Part shown: piece by piece, positions 54,514 to 62,330 of the stretch | Position numbering within the stretch: the first letter of the stretch is position 1 | Layout: every line of letters starts with the position of its first letter | Assembly: GCA_947589045.1 (NCBI GenBank) | Contig: CANQBQ010000008.1 | Location: 1 to 64,000, forward strand | DNA length: 64,000 nt | Direction of reading: 5' to 3' | Source: an uncultured Clostridia bacterium | Lineage (GTDB): Bacteria; Bacillota; Clostridia; Monoglobales; Monoglobaceae | Program-made: the position numbers and the translations under genes | Notes under the pieces: generated by a model | The model's input: the letters and a program-made list of their open reading frames with translations, nothing else | Database searches by the model: none | What the model was told of the DNA's origin: nothing

Positions 54514-55411
54514 CGGCAAGGACGAGCTCTCTCAGAAAATAATGGAATGGACGCGCTCGGACTCGCCCAAACATTTTTTTGTTTCGGAATTAGAGGTTGG
54601 TTATCAAAACAGCTTGTTCCCGAGCGATGTGTTTCTTGTTGACACGCCCGGGCTTGATGACCCGGTTAAATATCGCTCTAATATTACAAGAAAATATATT
54701 AAAAATGCAGACCGAATTTTAGCATGTGTAGTTGCGGAAAACGTAAGCCAGGCGAGTGAGCTTGAATTTTTAACAAAGGTTATTCAGGCAAACAGTCACG
54801 ATAAGGAGGGCGTTATTGTCGTGGCAACCAAAAAGGATATGCTTAAAAAGAGCGATTGGGATAGCAAACGTGGACTGTTAATAAAACAACTCGGTGAAAT
54901 ATATGAAAACGAAGAAGCTGCCGCTCAGCACCTTTTATCCGTTTCGGCAGCGTTACATACACTCTTTAAAAAGTATATTTTGGGAGTGGAACTGGTCGAA
55001 GAGGATATGGGCGATTTTAAGGCAATGCTAAACAGAGTAAATCCAATGATTGAATTATCTGCTATTCAGGAGTATAGCGATGAGGTTAAGCGTTATGCAG
55101 GTGTGGACGGGCTGTTCGACAAAATTGATAAAACAATTATTCAAAAGAGAAGACAAATATTGAAGAAAAAGATTGAGGACAGCTATTGGAATTGCATTAA
55201 TGTGGTTAATTCATATTCAAATGATTATATTGAAGATAAAAATGAGCTTTTGGACAGACTCATTTTTGAAAATGCCGATAACGCCGAATTAATCAAACAG
55301 CTTGAGGAGGCAGATAAAGAGGTATCTGCATTAGAGGATTTGGTAAAAGTATTAAAGCAAAAATTATATAAAGAAATAAATGAAAATAATATCAGCTTAA
55401 AGGAGGGTTAA
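54431..55411 (+). CDS. Dynamin-like GTPase, C-terminal part (split by frameshift)
   Basis: Continuation of the GTPase in another frame; the real coding part begins near 54512, and the ATG at 54431 has no ribosome binding site. It holds DVFLVDTPGLDDP (G3), IVVATKKDM (G4) and a helical C-terminal half ending in a coiled coil (DKNELLDRLIFENADNAEL ... LKQKLYKEI). Together with the first part it makes a protein of about 610 residues resembling bacterial dynamin-like or LeoA-like GTPases, which act on membranes. Its last 60 codons are duplicated in the next gene. Treated as a frameshifted gene unless the duplication reverts or is a sequence error. Confidence 0.8.
   Translation: MNIMKPVRKELNPNISDEKKRNILLIIDGKDELSQKIMEWTRSDSPKHFFVSELEVGYQNSLFPSDVFLVDTPGLDDPVKYRSNITRKYIKNADRILACVVAENVSQASELEFLTKVIQANSHDKEGVIVVATKKDMLKKSDWDSKRGLLIKQLGEIYENEEAAAQHLLSVSAALHTLFKKYILGVELVEEDMGDFKAMLNRVNPMIELSAIQEYSDEVKRYAGVDGLFDKIDKTIIQKRRQILKKKIEDSYWNCINVVNSYSNDYIEDKNELLDRLIFENADNAELIKQLEEADKEVSALEDLVKVLKQKLYKEINENNISLKEG
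54499..54512 (+). repeat. 7-bp tandem duplication (ATTATTG x2) inside the GTPase gene
   Basis: Two perfect adjacent copies of ATTATTG. Removing one joins the two GTPase frames exactly at a plausible reading. Length 7 is not a multiple of three, so copy number switches the gene off or on. Confidence 0.9.
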
Positions 55412-55421
55412 AATTTATGGG
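55232..55421 (+). repeat. Duplicated module, copy 1 (3' end of GTPase gene)
   Basis: 190 bp from the GTPase coiled-coil end through the ribosome binding site and first codons of the next gene. It matches 55546-55762 closely throughout. Confidence 0.85.
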
Positions 55422-55752
55422 AACTTTTCGAGAAGAAATGAGTGACTATTTAAAACGATATATTTATGCCGTAAATAGTGCCGTAGATAAAGTAATAGAT
55501 AATGCCGTCATAGATAGTGCCGTAGATAATGCCGAAGATAACGTCGAAGATAAAAATGAACTTTTAGATAAACTCATTTTTGAAAATGCCGATAACTCCG
55601 AATTAATCAAACTGCTTGGAGAAGCAGATAAAGCGGTATCTGTATTAGAGAATTTAGTAAAAGTATTAAAGCAAAAATTATATAAAGAAATATTAAAGCA
55701 AAAATTATATGAAGAAATAAAGGAAAATAATATCAACTTAAAGGAGGGTTAA
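55417..55752 (+). CDS. Small coiled-coil protein built from a duplicated GTPase tail
   Basis: 111 residues. Residues about 44-111 copy the C-terminal 60 residues of the GTPase (DKNELLDKLIFENADNSEL ... ENNINLKEG). Inside, a 9-residue unit is repeated in tandem (LKQKLYKEI, LKQKLYEEI). The first 43 residues include a short degenerate repeat of about 15 bp units (AVDKVIDNAVIDSAVDNAED). The start has the duplicated GGAGGGTTAAAATTT site. It may be an adaptor that mimics the GTPase tail, or a by-product of duplication; no known family. Confidence 0.7.
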   Translation: MGTFREEMSDYLKRYIYAVNSAVDKVIDNAVIDSAVDNAEDNVEDKNELLDKLIFENADNSELIKLLGEADKAVSVLENLVKVLKQKLYKEILKQKLYEEIKENNINLKEG

Positions 55753-55762
55753 AATTTATGGG
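55546..55762 (+). repeat. Duplicated module, copy 2
   Basis: 217 bp; the same as 55232-55421 apart from scattered changes and a 27-bp in-frame insertion (the extra LKQKLYEEI unit). Confidence 0.85.
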
Positions 55763-56510
55763 CTTTAGAGATTGGATAAAACGTGGGGCTCAAAAAGTCG
55801 TTCATGGTGCGGGCAGAGTGGTTGAAAAGATTGGCGAGATAACACACATCGGAGCTATTGAAGATGCGGGTTTTAATATGAGATTTTTTGAATTCAAGTC
55901 AAAAGACAGATATGACAGTATATCTACGGCTTCGATTATTGATTACAACAGAGAGTGCGAAAATGTTGTTAACGAGGCGATGAGCCAATCAGCCCCTTGG
56001 GAAAGTAAAATTATAGATGAATTTAAAAACAAGATTGATGCAATGGAAGAAGAATTGAATGATGCGCTTCCAACTGAGGAAATCCGAAAAATAGACAGCT
56101 TGGATACAAAAGGATTTGAAGATGAAATTAAAAATGTGATAAAGGACTATGTTTCCGACCGCATATCACTAAATAACGAAGAATTTGAAAAAATAATAAA
56201 AATTGCAGGCAGGGAAAGCCGACAAGAGAAAATTAAAAATTATATTGAGAAAACATTAAACGGTGCATCGGAAAAAGCAAAGGCAAAATGTTTAGAGCAG
56301 CAATATACAATTTTTAGAGATATGTATAATGCGTTAGAAGAATACTTTTCTATTCAGCGTAATTTTTTGGACGAACACAAGGAGAATTTAAAACAAATTG
56401 AAATGCACAAAAATGATAGTGAATATAAGCGTAAGGAGGCAATAAGGATTGTGTCCGATATCGCAAATATGAGCTGCATACGAACATTAACATATGTCCC
56501 AAAAGGGTAA
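55758..56510 (+). CDS. Unknown helical protein, last gene of the dynamin-like operon
   Basis: 250 residues, no family recognised. It starts with an amphipathic, basic segment (MGFRDWIKRGAQKVVHGAG) that could contact membrane, followed by a short Gly-rich part and a long alpha-helical region rich in Glu and Lys (about 60-225). There is no signal peptide and no catalytic motif. The start codon uses the ribosome binding site copied with the duplicated module. A terminator 50 bp later ends the operon, so this is its last gene. Composition as in the island. Confidence 0.7.
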   Translation: MGFRDWIKRGAQKVVHGAGRVVEKIGEITHIGAIEDAGFNMRFFEFKSKDRYDSISTASIIDYNRECENVVNEAMSQSAPWESKIIDEFKNKIDAMEEELNDALPTEEIRKIDSLDTKGFEDEIKNVIKDYVSDRISLNNEEFEKIIKIAGRESRQEKIKNYIEKTLNGASEKAKAKCLEQQYTIFRDMYNALEEYFSIQRNFLDEHKENLKQIEMHKNDSEYKRKEAIRIVSDIANMSCIRTLTYVPKG

Positions 56511-56561
56511 AATTTTATTCTTTCCGTTTGAGTTTTTATATAAATACATCTATGACGTATG

Positions 56562-56590
56562 ACGGGCGAACTTTGTTCGCCCGTTTTTTG
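56562..56590 (+). terminator. Terminator of the dynamin-like operon
   Basis: Stem ACGGGCGAAC/GTTCGCCCGT (loop TTT) followed by six T residues. The core and the following TTTTTTGCACTGCCGTGCGG are shared with the repeat family near 23.4 kb. Confidence 0.8.
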
Positions 56591-56624
56591 CACTGCCGTG
56601 CGGGAGTGTGTGCTTATGCCGAAA

Positions 56625-56656
56625 AAATGACAGGGTTCGTAAGAGCCCTGTCATTT
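56625..56656 (-). terminator. Terminator of the XRE gene 56651-56863
   Basis: Stem AAATGACAGGG/CCCTGTCATTT overlapping the stop codon, followed on the minus strand by T-rich sequence. Confidence 0.75.
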
Positions 56657-56863
56657 CGGAGGATACGGCTTTTGAATGTTGGTAAGTCCCAAAATATAAT
56701 CAACCGAGGTGTCATAAAATTTCGCGAGCTTGATTAACGCGTCGATGGGAATTTGACGCTGACCGTTCTCGTATTGCGAATAGGTATTTTGCTTAATATT
56801 CAAAAGCTCCGCAATACGGTTTTGCGTCAGGTCGGCATCCTCTCTCAAATCTCTTATTCTCAT
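56651..56863 (-). CDS. Small XRE-family regulator
   Basis: 70 residues, one Cro/CI-type HTH (DLTQNRIAELLNIKQNTYSQ, about 11-30; then YENGQRQIPIDALIKLAKFY and SVDYILGLT). ATG 56863 follows AAAGGATTTGAGG. Three ATCTC-type dyads lie in the divergent region, covering the promoter of the 57056 gene, so it probably represses that gene and itself. Confidence 0.87.
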   Translation of the reverse strand: MRIRDLREDADLTQNRIAELLNIKQNTYSQYENGQRQIPIDALIKLAKFYDTSVDYILGLTNIQKPYPPK

Positions 56864-56903
56864 AACCTCAAATCCTTTGGATAAATGATATTGTAATTAT
56901 AAA

Positions 56904-56974
56904 ATATCTCAAAATAAGATATTGACAAACATCTCTAATTGAGATATAATCGTTTTATCTCGATATGAGATAAA
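56904..56974 (+). promoter_or_regulatory. Promoter with three repeated operators
   Basis: TTGACA (56922-56927), 17 bases, TATAAT (56945-56950). Dyads: ATATCTC...AGATAT (56904-56922), ATCTCTAATTGAGAT (56931-56945) and the perfect TTTATCTCGATATGAGATAAA-type site (56954-56974; arms TTTATCTC/GAGATAAA). They cover the -35, spacer/-10 and start site. Confidence 0.8.
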
Positions 56975-57055
56975 GCATTCAATGAATTAAGCACGCGCCG
57001 AAAAAGCGAAAAAGAGAGCTCGGCGGACAAAATCCAAACACGGGGAGTAAACGAA

Positions 57056-58540
57056 ATGTTAAGGCGAGGAACACAAAAAAGAGGTATATGGCTTTTGTGT
57101 ATATTTTCGGCGGTTTTTCTTGTTGAGTTCGCAATAATGAAAAACGTTCCTCTGTTCGGAGACGACTACTTTTTCGCGTCGTTTGCAAAGTTCGGCTCCG
57201 CCGAGTTTTGGCAGGCTCATATAAACCATTATATGACCGTTCACGGCAGGGCGCTTGTTCATTTTTTGGTGACTGTTTTCCTCAAACTTCCGCATATTGT
57301 GTGGCAGATTTTCGGAGCCGCGCTTTTGGCTTTTGTTGTATGCCTCGCGGCAAATCTTTTTATAGACGACGGCGGGGAGTCGGAGCTTGGAAATCTGTGC
57401 GCCGCGCTTTTCACGGCGGGAATGATTTTTTCGCTGAGAATAGATATGACGCACGAGAGCGTGTACTGGCTCACGGGCTCTTTTAACTACGTTTACCCGC
57501 TTGTTTTGCTTTTGCTTCTGTGGAATTTGATATGCACAAAGCGCGGCGCGTTTTTGGCGGCAATTCTGCCGATACTCGCTTTTTTCTCAGCCGCGACGAC
57601 CGAGCAAAACGCTATGATGACAGTCGGGATAATACTTATATATACTCTCGAACCGAAGATTTTTAACAGAGAAAATAAAAAAGCGAAAAGAGAGCTTGTT
57701 TTTGCTTTTGCCGCGGCTATTGTCGGCGCGCTCAGCGTATATCTTGCGCCGTCGACCTTTATAAGATACGGGCACGAAAACGATGTGGGCGTATTTGCCA
57801 ATATGGTACGCAACATCTCGCTTTTGTATTTTCAGTTTACGTTCAAAAAGACAAACCTGCCGTTTATAATTTTCACCCTGCTGTCCCTCGGAGCATTTCT
57901 CTGTATTCGACGGCGCGGTGCGGCATTTAAACTGCTCGCGCTCGGCTGTGCCGCCTCGGTTCCCCTTGTAATTTACACGGCGGTGAGCTTTGTCGGCGTA
58001 TGGGAGTATGGTATTATCGACTGTATCGCGTTCGTATCGCTGATTGCAATTCCGTCGGCGGCAGTTGTTTTCGGGACTTTGCTGAAAGAGCGACCAAAGG
58101 ACTACCTGATTGCGGCAACGGCGCTTATTCTCGCGGTCGGCTCCCAGATTATGACTACGGTTTCGTCGGTTTTCGGTCCCCGCACCATGCTGTGCGGCGT
58201 GCTTATGCTCACGATTTTCGACCTGTCGATTTTAAAAATCGCGTGCAGGGGAAAGCGGCTCCAAGCGGCGGCCGCCATATTCGGGCTGATATTTTTTGTC
58301 TGCGGCTTTGCCGAAGCGGTAAAAACGTATTTCGGATACAAAGAAAATTATCCGATAAACGCCTTAAACGAAGCGGCTGTCGAGGAATACAAAAAAGACC
58401 CGTCGCACGAGCTTATCTTATATAAGCTCAAAGACGAGAGCTACGGCTGGTCTATGCCCTACAACAGCCCGTACCACCTGCATTATTTCAAAATATATCA
58501 CGGTCTTGACCCCTCCACCGAGATAAAATGGCAAGATTAA
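57056..58540 (+). CDS. Polytopic membrane protein, DUF6056-like
   Basis: 494 residues with about 11-12 membrane segments. After the first helix comes PLFGDDYFFASF, an acidic motif on the outer face, and HINHYMTVHGRALVHFL, which match the DUF6056 pattern of surface-glycan membrane proteins; like GT-C transferases these keep an Asp-Asp near the start. The C-terminal 70 residues are soluble. ATG 57056 follows GGGGAG. Expression is probably controlled by the divergent XRE repressor through three operators. The actual reaction is unknown. Confidence 0.75.
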   Translation: MLRRGTQKRGIWLLCIFSAVFLVEFAIMKNVPLFGDDYFFASFAKFGSAEFWQAHINHYMTVHGRALVHFLVTVFLKLPHIVWQIFGAALLAFVVCLAANLFIDDGGESELGNLCAALFTAGMIFSLRIDMTHESVYWLTGSFNYVYPLVLLLLLWNLICTKRGAFLAAILPILAFFSAATTEQNAMMTVGIILIYTLEPKIFNRENKKAKRELVFAFAAAIVGALSVYLAPSTFIRYGHENDVGVFANMVRNISLLYFQFTFKKTNLPFIIFTLLSLGAFLCIRRRGAAFKLLALGCAASVPLVIYTAVSFVGVWEYGIIDCIAFVSLIAIPSAAVVFGTLLKERPKDYLIAATALILAVGSQIMTTVSSVFGPRTMLCGVLMLTIFDLSILKIACRGKRLQAAAAIFGLIFFVCGFAEAVKTYFGYKENYPINALNEAAVEEYKKDPSHELILYKLKDESYGWSMPYNSPYHLHYFKIYHGLDPSTEIKWQD

Positions 58541-58615
58541 ATATGCGTCGTTGTATAAAAGCCGGAATAATTGTAAACAATAGCCGTATATTACAGAAAA
58601 AGGGGCGGCATAAAA

Positions 58616-58918
58616 ATGTTGACAAAAAATTCAAAGCGGGTCATAATCATCGACAAAGTTAAGTCAGATATGATAGAGCAGGCTATTTTTATACTTAGAG
58701 GCAACGAGGGCGACGAGGCTCTCGTGGAATGCGGAATTGTCGCGGAGGCGCAGGGCATTATCGAAAATTACATCAGGAAAATGAGCAAGGCGCGCGCCGG
58801 AGAGCGGGCGGCGCGGCTCAGAGCGGAAAAAAAGAAGCCGCTTCTCGCGTACTTCGTCATTACCGCCGCAACTATGGTTTTGTTTGCGCTCGCGGTATAT
58901 GCGATGGGAATAATGTAG
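58616..58918 (+). CDS. Small tail-anchored protein of unknown function
   Basis: 100 residues: a soluble part (1-78) with a mixed helical pattern (SKRVIIIDKVKSDMIEQAIF, then Arg/Ala/Glu-rich KARAGERAARLRAEK) and one C-terminal membrane helix (FVITAATMVLFALAVYAMG). ATG 58616 follows AAAAGGGGCGG. It stands next to recO but on the other strand. I do not recognise a named family. Confidence 0.7.
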   Translation: MLTKNSKRVIIIDKVKSDMIEQAIFILRGNEGDEALVECGIVAEAQGIIENYIRKMSKARAGERAARLRAEKKKPLLAYFVITAATMVLFALAVYAMGIM

Positions 58919-58933
58919 TATTTGTGACCAAAA

Positions 58934-58967
58934 AACATCTCCGAAAAAACTTCGGAGACGTTTTTTT
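58934..58967. terminator. Bidirectional terminator between 58918 and recO
   Basis: Stem TCTCCGAA/TTCGGAGA with extensions, followed by seven T on the plus strand; convergent genes on both sides. Confidence 0.75.
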
Positions 58968-59715
58968 ATAAACCCAATGTTTTTATATAATTGAGTGTTT
59001 TAAAGCGATGCCCTATCTGCATTTCAAAATAGCGTTCGCTTATTTCGCCGAGATAGCGCAGAGCGTCGTCGGATATTGAAAACGAAAATATTTTTTTCGG
59101 GTCGGCGGTACATATATATTCAATAACATCTCGGCAAAAATCGTTTATTTCGGCGCAGTCGGGCATACCCTCGGCGCACTCGGCGCAGTACGACGAGCCG
59201 TCGCGCAGACCAAACCGCACCAAACCGTCGGGTCTGCCGCACCCGCCGCAGTTTTCAAGGTCGGGCATATAGCCCTCCACCGCAAGCGCGCGAAGCTCGA
59301 AAACCAGCTTGATTTTCCCGCGCGGCATTTTATTTTTACAAAGCAGGAACAGGCTGTTTAAGAGAAGCTGCAAAAGCTCGGCGGCGTCGGTGTTTTCGGT
59401 GGAAATTTTGTTTGCCGCCTCGGCAAAATACGCGGCATAGGAAAGGTTCTCGAGAGAGTCTTGGAGCGCGGCGAACGGCTCTATTATCGAGGTTTCGTTA
59501 ACGCGCATAAGCGGCTTGTCCCCGCTTTTGTAAAGCACGAATTTGTTGTACGAAAAAAGCCGCGCCGCCGTGAACTTTGAACGTCCGCCGTTGCCGGAGC
59601 GATTGACGACCGCGGAGATTTTGCCCATATCGCGGGTTATGATAGTCAGTATATTTGAAAAATCTCCGTATTTGACCGACTTTGTTATGAGCCCTTCGGT
59701 TTCGGTAAGCGCCAC
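58966..59715 (-). CDS. recO: DNA repair protein RecO
   Basis: 249 residues, recombination mediator that helps load RecA on SSB-coated DNA. N-terminal OB fold (ETEGLITKSVKYGDFSNILT), RLFSYNKFVLYKSG, then helices and a zinc site (CGGCGRPDG ... YCAEC, about 150-178). Length is typical. In Firmicutes recO usually follows era and yqzL; here a stalk-protein/XRE pair of about 1.1 kb stands between them. Start ATG 59715. Confidence 0.93.
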   Translation of the reverse strand: MALTETEGLITKSVKYGDFSNILTIITRDMGKISAVVNRSGNGGRSKFTAARLFSYNKFVLYKSGDKPLMRVNETSIIEPFAALQDSLENLSYAAYFAEAANKISTENTDAAELLQLLLNSLFLLCKNKMPRGKIKLVFELRALAVEGYMPDLENCGGCGRPDGLVRFGLRDGSSYCAECAEGMPDCAEINDFCRDVIEYICTADPKKIFSFSISDDALRYLGEISERYFEMQIGHRFKTLNYIKTLGL

Positions 59716-60026
59716 TTTATTTCACCACACAATCGCGTTTTGTCTGTTAAGATAATTTTAACATATCGCTACATTTTGTGCAAGCAAAAACCCGCCACAG
59801 ACGTCGAAAAACTCGGTCTACCGCAAGCGGGAAAATAATTAAATGAGTTTGAGAGAAAGACAAAATTAACAAAAATAACCGCGCGGGGCTTGTCGAAATC
59901 CCCGCGCGGTTACTTGCTTTTCGCGAAAACTCTGCACGGTAAAATCTCGCCGCTAATCAAAAATTGTTCTGCGATTTTATACCCGTTCCGAGCTCCTATA
60001 TCTATCTCCCGATTACTATCTTATTA
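59716..60026. other. Intergenic region with terminator, recO to stalk gene
   Basis: A 12-bp stem AACCGCGCGGGG/CCCCGCGCGGTT (59877-59888 with 59900-59911) with a T-rich tail on the minus strand probably ends the stalk gene transcript. Otherwise I see nothing coding; 59912-60026 is plain AT-rich sequence. Confidence 0.6.
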
Positions 60027-60707
60027 TCATTGATAAAATCCGCCATCGGCAAGATAAACAGCCACAACACCAGATTCATTTGGTGATGAAAACTCTACCA
60101 CGAAATCGTTGCAACCGCGAACGTCAATGTTGACATGCTCGGGCTTGGTGGTCTTATCAAAGGTCTTTGTATAAACAGCCTTGCCATCGGTTTTTACCGT
60201 AACAACAACTTCATACGCATGCGACTCGCCTTCCGGAACGGCAAAAGTTGCTCTAAAGCTGTTATACTTCATATTCAGTAAATACTCCGCCGTATAGGTG
60301 CTACCCCAAATAGGAGAATATAACAAAGCATTATTGTAGCTGTTACCGTAGTTATCTTTAACGGCAACTTCTTTCTTCCCATGATATATATCTCCTATAT
60401 TTGTTGCGTCTTCCAATGTAAGCGACGGGTACGGAAGAGTGCCGTCCATATTGCCGAGATAAACCGTGTTGCCCGGTCCGTCCCAGTACACCTCTTTGCC
60501 GAGTGCCGTCGCGATTGCTCGGACGGGCAGATAGGTAGTGCCGTCAATAACGATAGGGTCTACCTTATTTCCGTTAACGTCGGTGGCATACAGCTCGTGA
60601 TTGTCCACAACAATACGTACCGTTTCGGCGGCATATACCGCAAACGCGCCTAATACAATCGCGGCAATCAATAATACCGGTACGCCGATTTTGAATATTT
60701 TTTTCAT
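60027..60707 (-). CDS. Secreted stalk-domain protein with a carbohydrate-binding-like C-terminus
   Basis: 226 residues. Signal peptide (1-27, ending VYAAE), one stalk (Cu_amine_oxidN1-like) unit with DGTTYLPVRAIATALGKEVY, then about 125 residues that look like an NPCBM/NEW2-type domain (YNSFRATFAV, VVVTVKTDGKAVYTKTF, VNIDVRGCNDFVVEF, VAVYLADGGF). It likely binds glycan at the cell surface. It is transcribed from a consensus promoter overlapping operators shared with a divergent XRE regulator, so its expression is probably switched. ATG 60707 follows AGGAGGTAA. Confidence 0.8.
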   Translation of the reverse strand: MKKIFKIGVPVLLIAAIVLGAFAVYAAETVRIVVDNHELYATDVNGNKVDPIVIDGTTYLPVRAIATALGKEVYWDGPGNTVYLGNMDGTLPYPSLTLEDATNIGDIYHGKKEVAVKDNYGNSYNNALLYSPIWGSTYTAEYLLNMKYNSFRATFAVPEGESHAYEVVVTVKTDGKAVYTKTFDKTTKPEHVNIDVRGCNDFVVEFSSPNESGVVAVYLADGGFYQ

Positions 60708-60730
60708 AAAATTACCTCCTATAAAATTTT

Positions 60731-60779
60731 ATATTCGTATTACGAATATAATTATACCTTATACTGCGTATTCTGTCAA
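60731..60779 (-). promoter_or_regulatory. Operator-promoter between the stalk gene and XRE gene
   Basis: Minus strand TTGACA (60774-60779), 17 bases, TATAAT (60751-60756). A perfect 9+1+9 palindrome (ATATTCGTA/TACGAATAT, 60731-60749) covers the start of transcription; a further CGAATATAATTATTC half-match (about 60786-60800) lies before the XRE gene. Confidence 0.8.
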
Positions 60780-60828
60780 GCAAAACGAATATAATTATTC
60801 TTATAAGGTATAAGGAGCAAAAACAGAG

Positions 60829-61158
60829 ATGAAGCGAATTGCAGAATTACGCAAGGAAAAGCATTTGAACCAAACAGGATTGGCAATAAAATTAAACGTA
60901 TCGCAAAAAATGATAAGCGCATACGAAAGCGGAATACATCAGCCGAGTATCGACACGTTGATTAAATTATCTGAAATTTTTGATGTTTCCGTCGATTATA
61001 TCATAGGAAATACCGATGTTAAATCGCCTGCGGAAAAGTTTTTAAAAGACGGTTTGACGGACAGGGAAATTGAATTGCTGGATATATTCAAAGGCTTAAA
61101 CGTCTCTAAGCAGGAGCGAGCCATAGGAATTTTGTTTGCCCTGAAAAACACTGATTGA
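60829..61158 (+). CDS. XRE-family regulator, divergent from stalk gene
   Basis: 109 residues: N-terminal HTH (NQTGLAIKLNVSQKMISAYE, about 14-33; then SIDTLIKLSEIFDVSVDYI) and a C-terminal helical part (SKQERAIGILFALKNT). ATG 60829 follows TAAGGAGC. Divergent position and the palindromic operator suggest it represses the stalk gene and itself. A 13-bp hairpin terminator follows. Confidence 0.87.
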   Translation: MKRIAELRKEKHLNQTGLAIKLNVSQKMISAYESGIHQPSIDTLIKLSEIFDVSVDYIIGNTDVKSPAEKFLKDGLTDREIELLDIFKGLNVSKQERAIGILFALKNTD

Positions 61159-61170
61159 AAGACATTCAAC

Positions 61171-61205
61171 AAACCCGCCCGCAGATTCTGCGGGCGGGTT
61201 TTTAG
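61171..61205 (+). terminator. Terminator of the XRE gene
   Basis: Stem AAACCCGCCCGCA/TGCGGGCGGGTTT, loop GATTC, followed by T residues. Confidence 0.85.
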
Positions 61206-61209
61206 ATTT

Positions 61210-61368
61210 TTATACTCCGGCGGGGACGTCCTCCTTTTGCGCGGGAGGGTTGCCGTCCGAAAAGTTGCTCATATTTTCGGCGATTTCGCAATCGTCCTTG
61301 AGCGCAAGATAAATGTTTATGTCCCCCGTCTTTTCAAACAATTTCCATGAAAATTTTTCAAAATCCAT
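61210..61368 (-). CDS. yqzL: YqzL-like small protein
   Basis: 52 residues: MDFEKFSWKLFEKTGDINIY then LALKD. The pattern W-x2-F-x2-TG-x3-YL with its place right after era is that of YqzL, a tiny Firmicutes protein encoded between era and recO. Function is unknown. It extends further at the C-terminus than the Bacillus form, ending in a Pro-rich tail (NPPAQKEDVPAGV). The ribosome binding site is weak. Confidence 0.75.
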   Translation of the reverse strand: MDFEKFSWKLFEKTGDINIYLALKDDCEIAENMSNFSDGNPPAQKEDVPAGV

Positions 61369-61445
61369 AACTCAACACTCCCATTTTTATTTTACGTATA
61401 TAAATTTAGGTTGTGTATTTGGGATTTTATATATTCAGGAAAATT

Positions 61446-62330
61446 TTATTCAAAGCCGACGTCGCGGATAAAATTCTCGCGGTTGCGCCAATCCTCCTTT
61501 ACCTTGACCCACAGTTCAAGGTACACCTTCGCGCCCAAAAAGCGCTCTATATCCTGCCTCGCGCGTCTGCCGATGTCTTTGAGCTTCTCGCCGCCCTTGC
61601 CGATTATTATGCGTTTATGGCTCGACTTTTCGCAATATATCACCGCAGAAATCTCGTAAAGCCCGTCGCCGCGCTCGGACATTTTCTCGACCGAGACCGC
61701 GATGCCGTGCGGCACCTCGCGGTTTAAAAGGCGCAGAGCCTTCTCGCGTATCATCTCCGCCGCGATTTGGCGCTCGGGCTGGTCGGTCACCGCGTCGCTC
61801 TCAAAATATTTGGGCCCCTCGGGCAGATAGCCCTCGACAAGAGACAAAAGCTCGTCCACATTGGTGCCGTTGCGCGCCGAGATGGGAATTATCTCCGCAA
61901 AGTCGCATATGCCGCGCAGCTTGTCAATGAGCGGAAGCAGCTCCGCCTTGTTCACCGTATCCACCTTGTTTATCGCAAGAATTACCGGCGCACCGCCGCG
62001 CTCCAGCCCCGCAAGCGCACGTTTTTCCTTTTCAAGCTCGTTTTCATATATGCCGCAGTCTATGACATAGACAAGCACGTCAATACCCTCGACCGCCGAA
62101 GAAATATATTTTTCCATACGCTCGCCGAGCTTGTTATGCGGCTTATGTATGCCGGGCGTGTCTATAAAAATCGTCTGACATTCCTCGGTGGTGTGTATTC
62201 CGAGAATTTTGGTGCGCGTGGTCTGCGGCTTGTTTGAAACGATTGCGACCTTCTCGCCCACTATTTTATTTAAAAGCGTTGACTTGCCCGCGTTGGGGCG
62301 TCCAGTTATTGCAACAAATCCGGATTTCAT
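61446..62330 (-). CDS. era: GTPase Era
   Basis: 294 residues, essential GTPase in 30S maturation that binds 16S rRNA. G1 GRPNAGKSTLLN, G2 region TTRTKILGI, G3 FIDTPGIHKP, G4 INKVD, and a C-terminal KH domain (IIIGKGGEKLKDIGRRAR ... ELWVKVKEDWR). ATG 62330 overlaps the ybeY stop by four bases (ATGA), so they are co-translated. Confidence 0.98.
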   Translation of the reverse strand: MKSGFVAITGRPNAGKSTLLNKIVGEKVAIVSNKPQTTRTKILGIHTTEECQTIFIDTPGIHKPHNKLGERMEKYISSAVEGIDVLVYVIDCGIYENELEKEKRALAGLERGGAPVILAINKVDTVNKAELLPLIDKLRGICDFAEIIPISARNGTNVDELLSLVEGYLPEGPKYFESDAVTDQPERQIAAEMIREKALRLLNREVPHGIAVSVEKMSERGDGLYEISAVIYCEKSSHKRIIIGKGGEKLKDIGRRARQDIERFLGAKVYLELWVKVKEDWRNRENFIRDVGFE

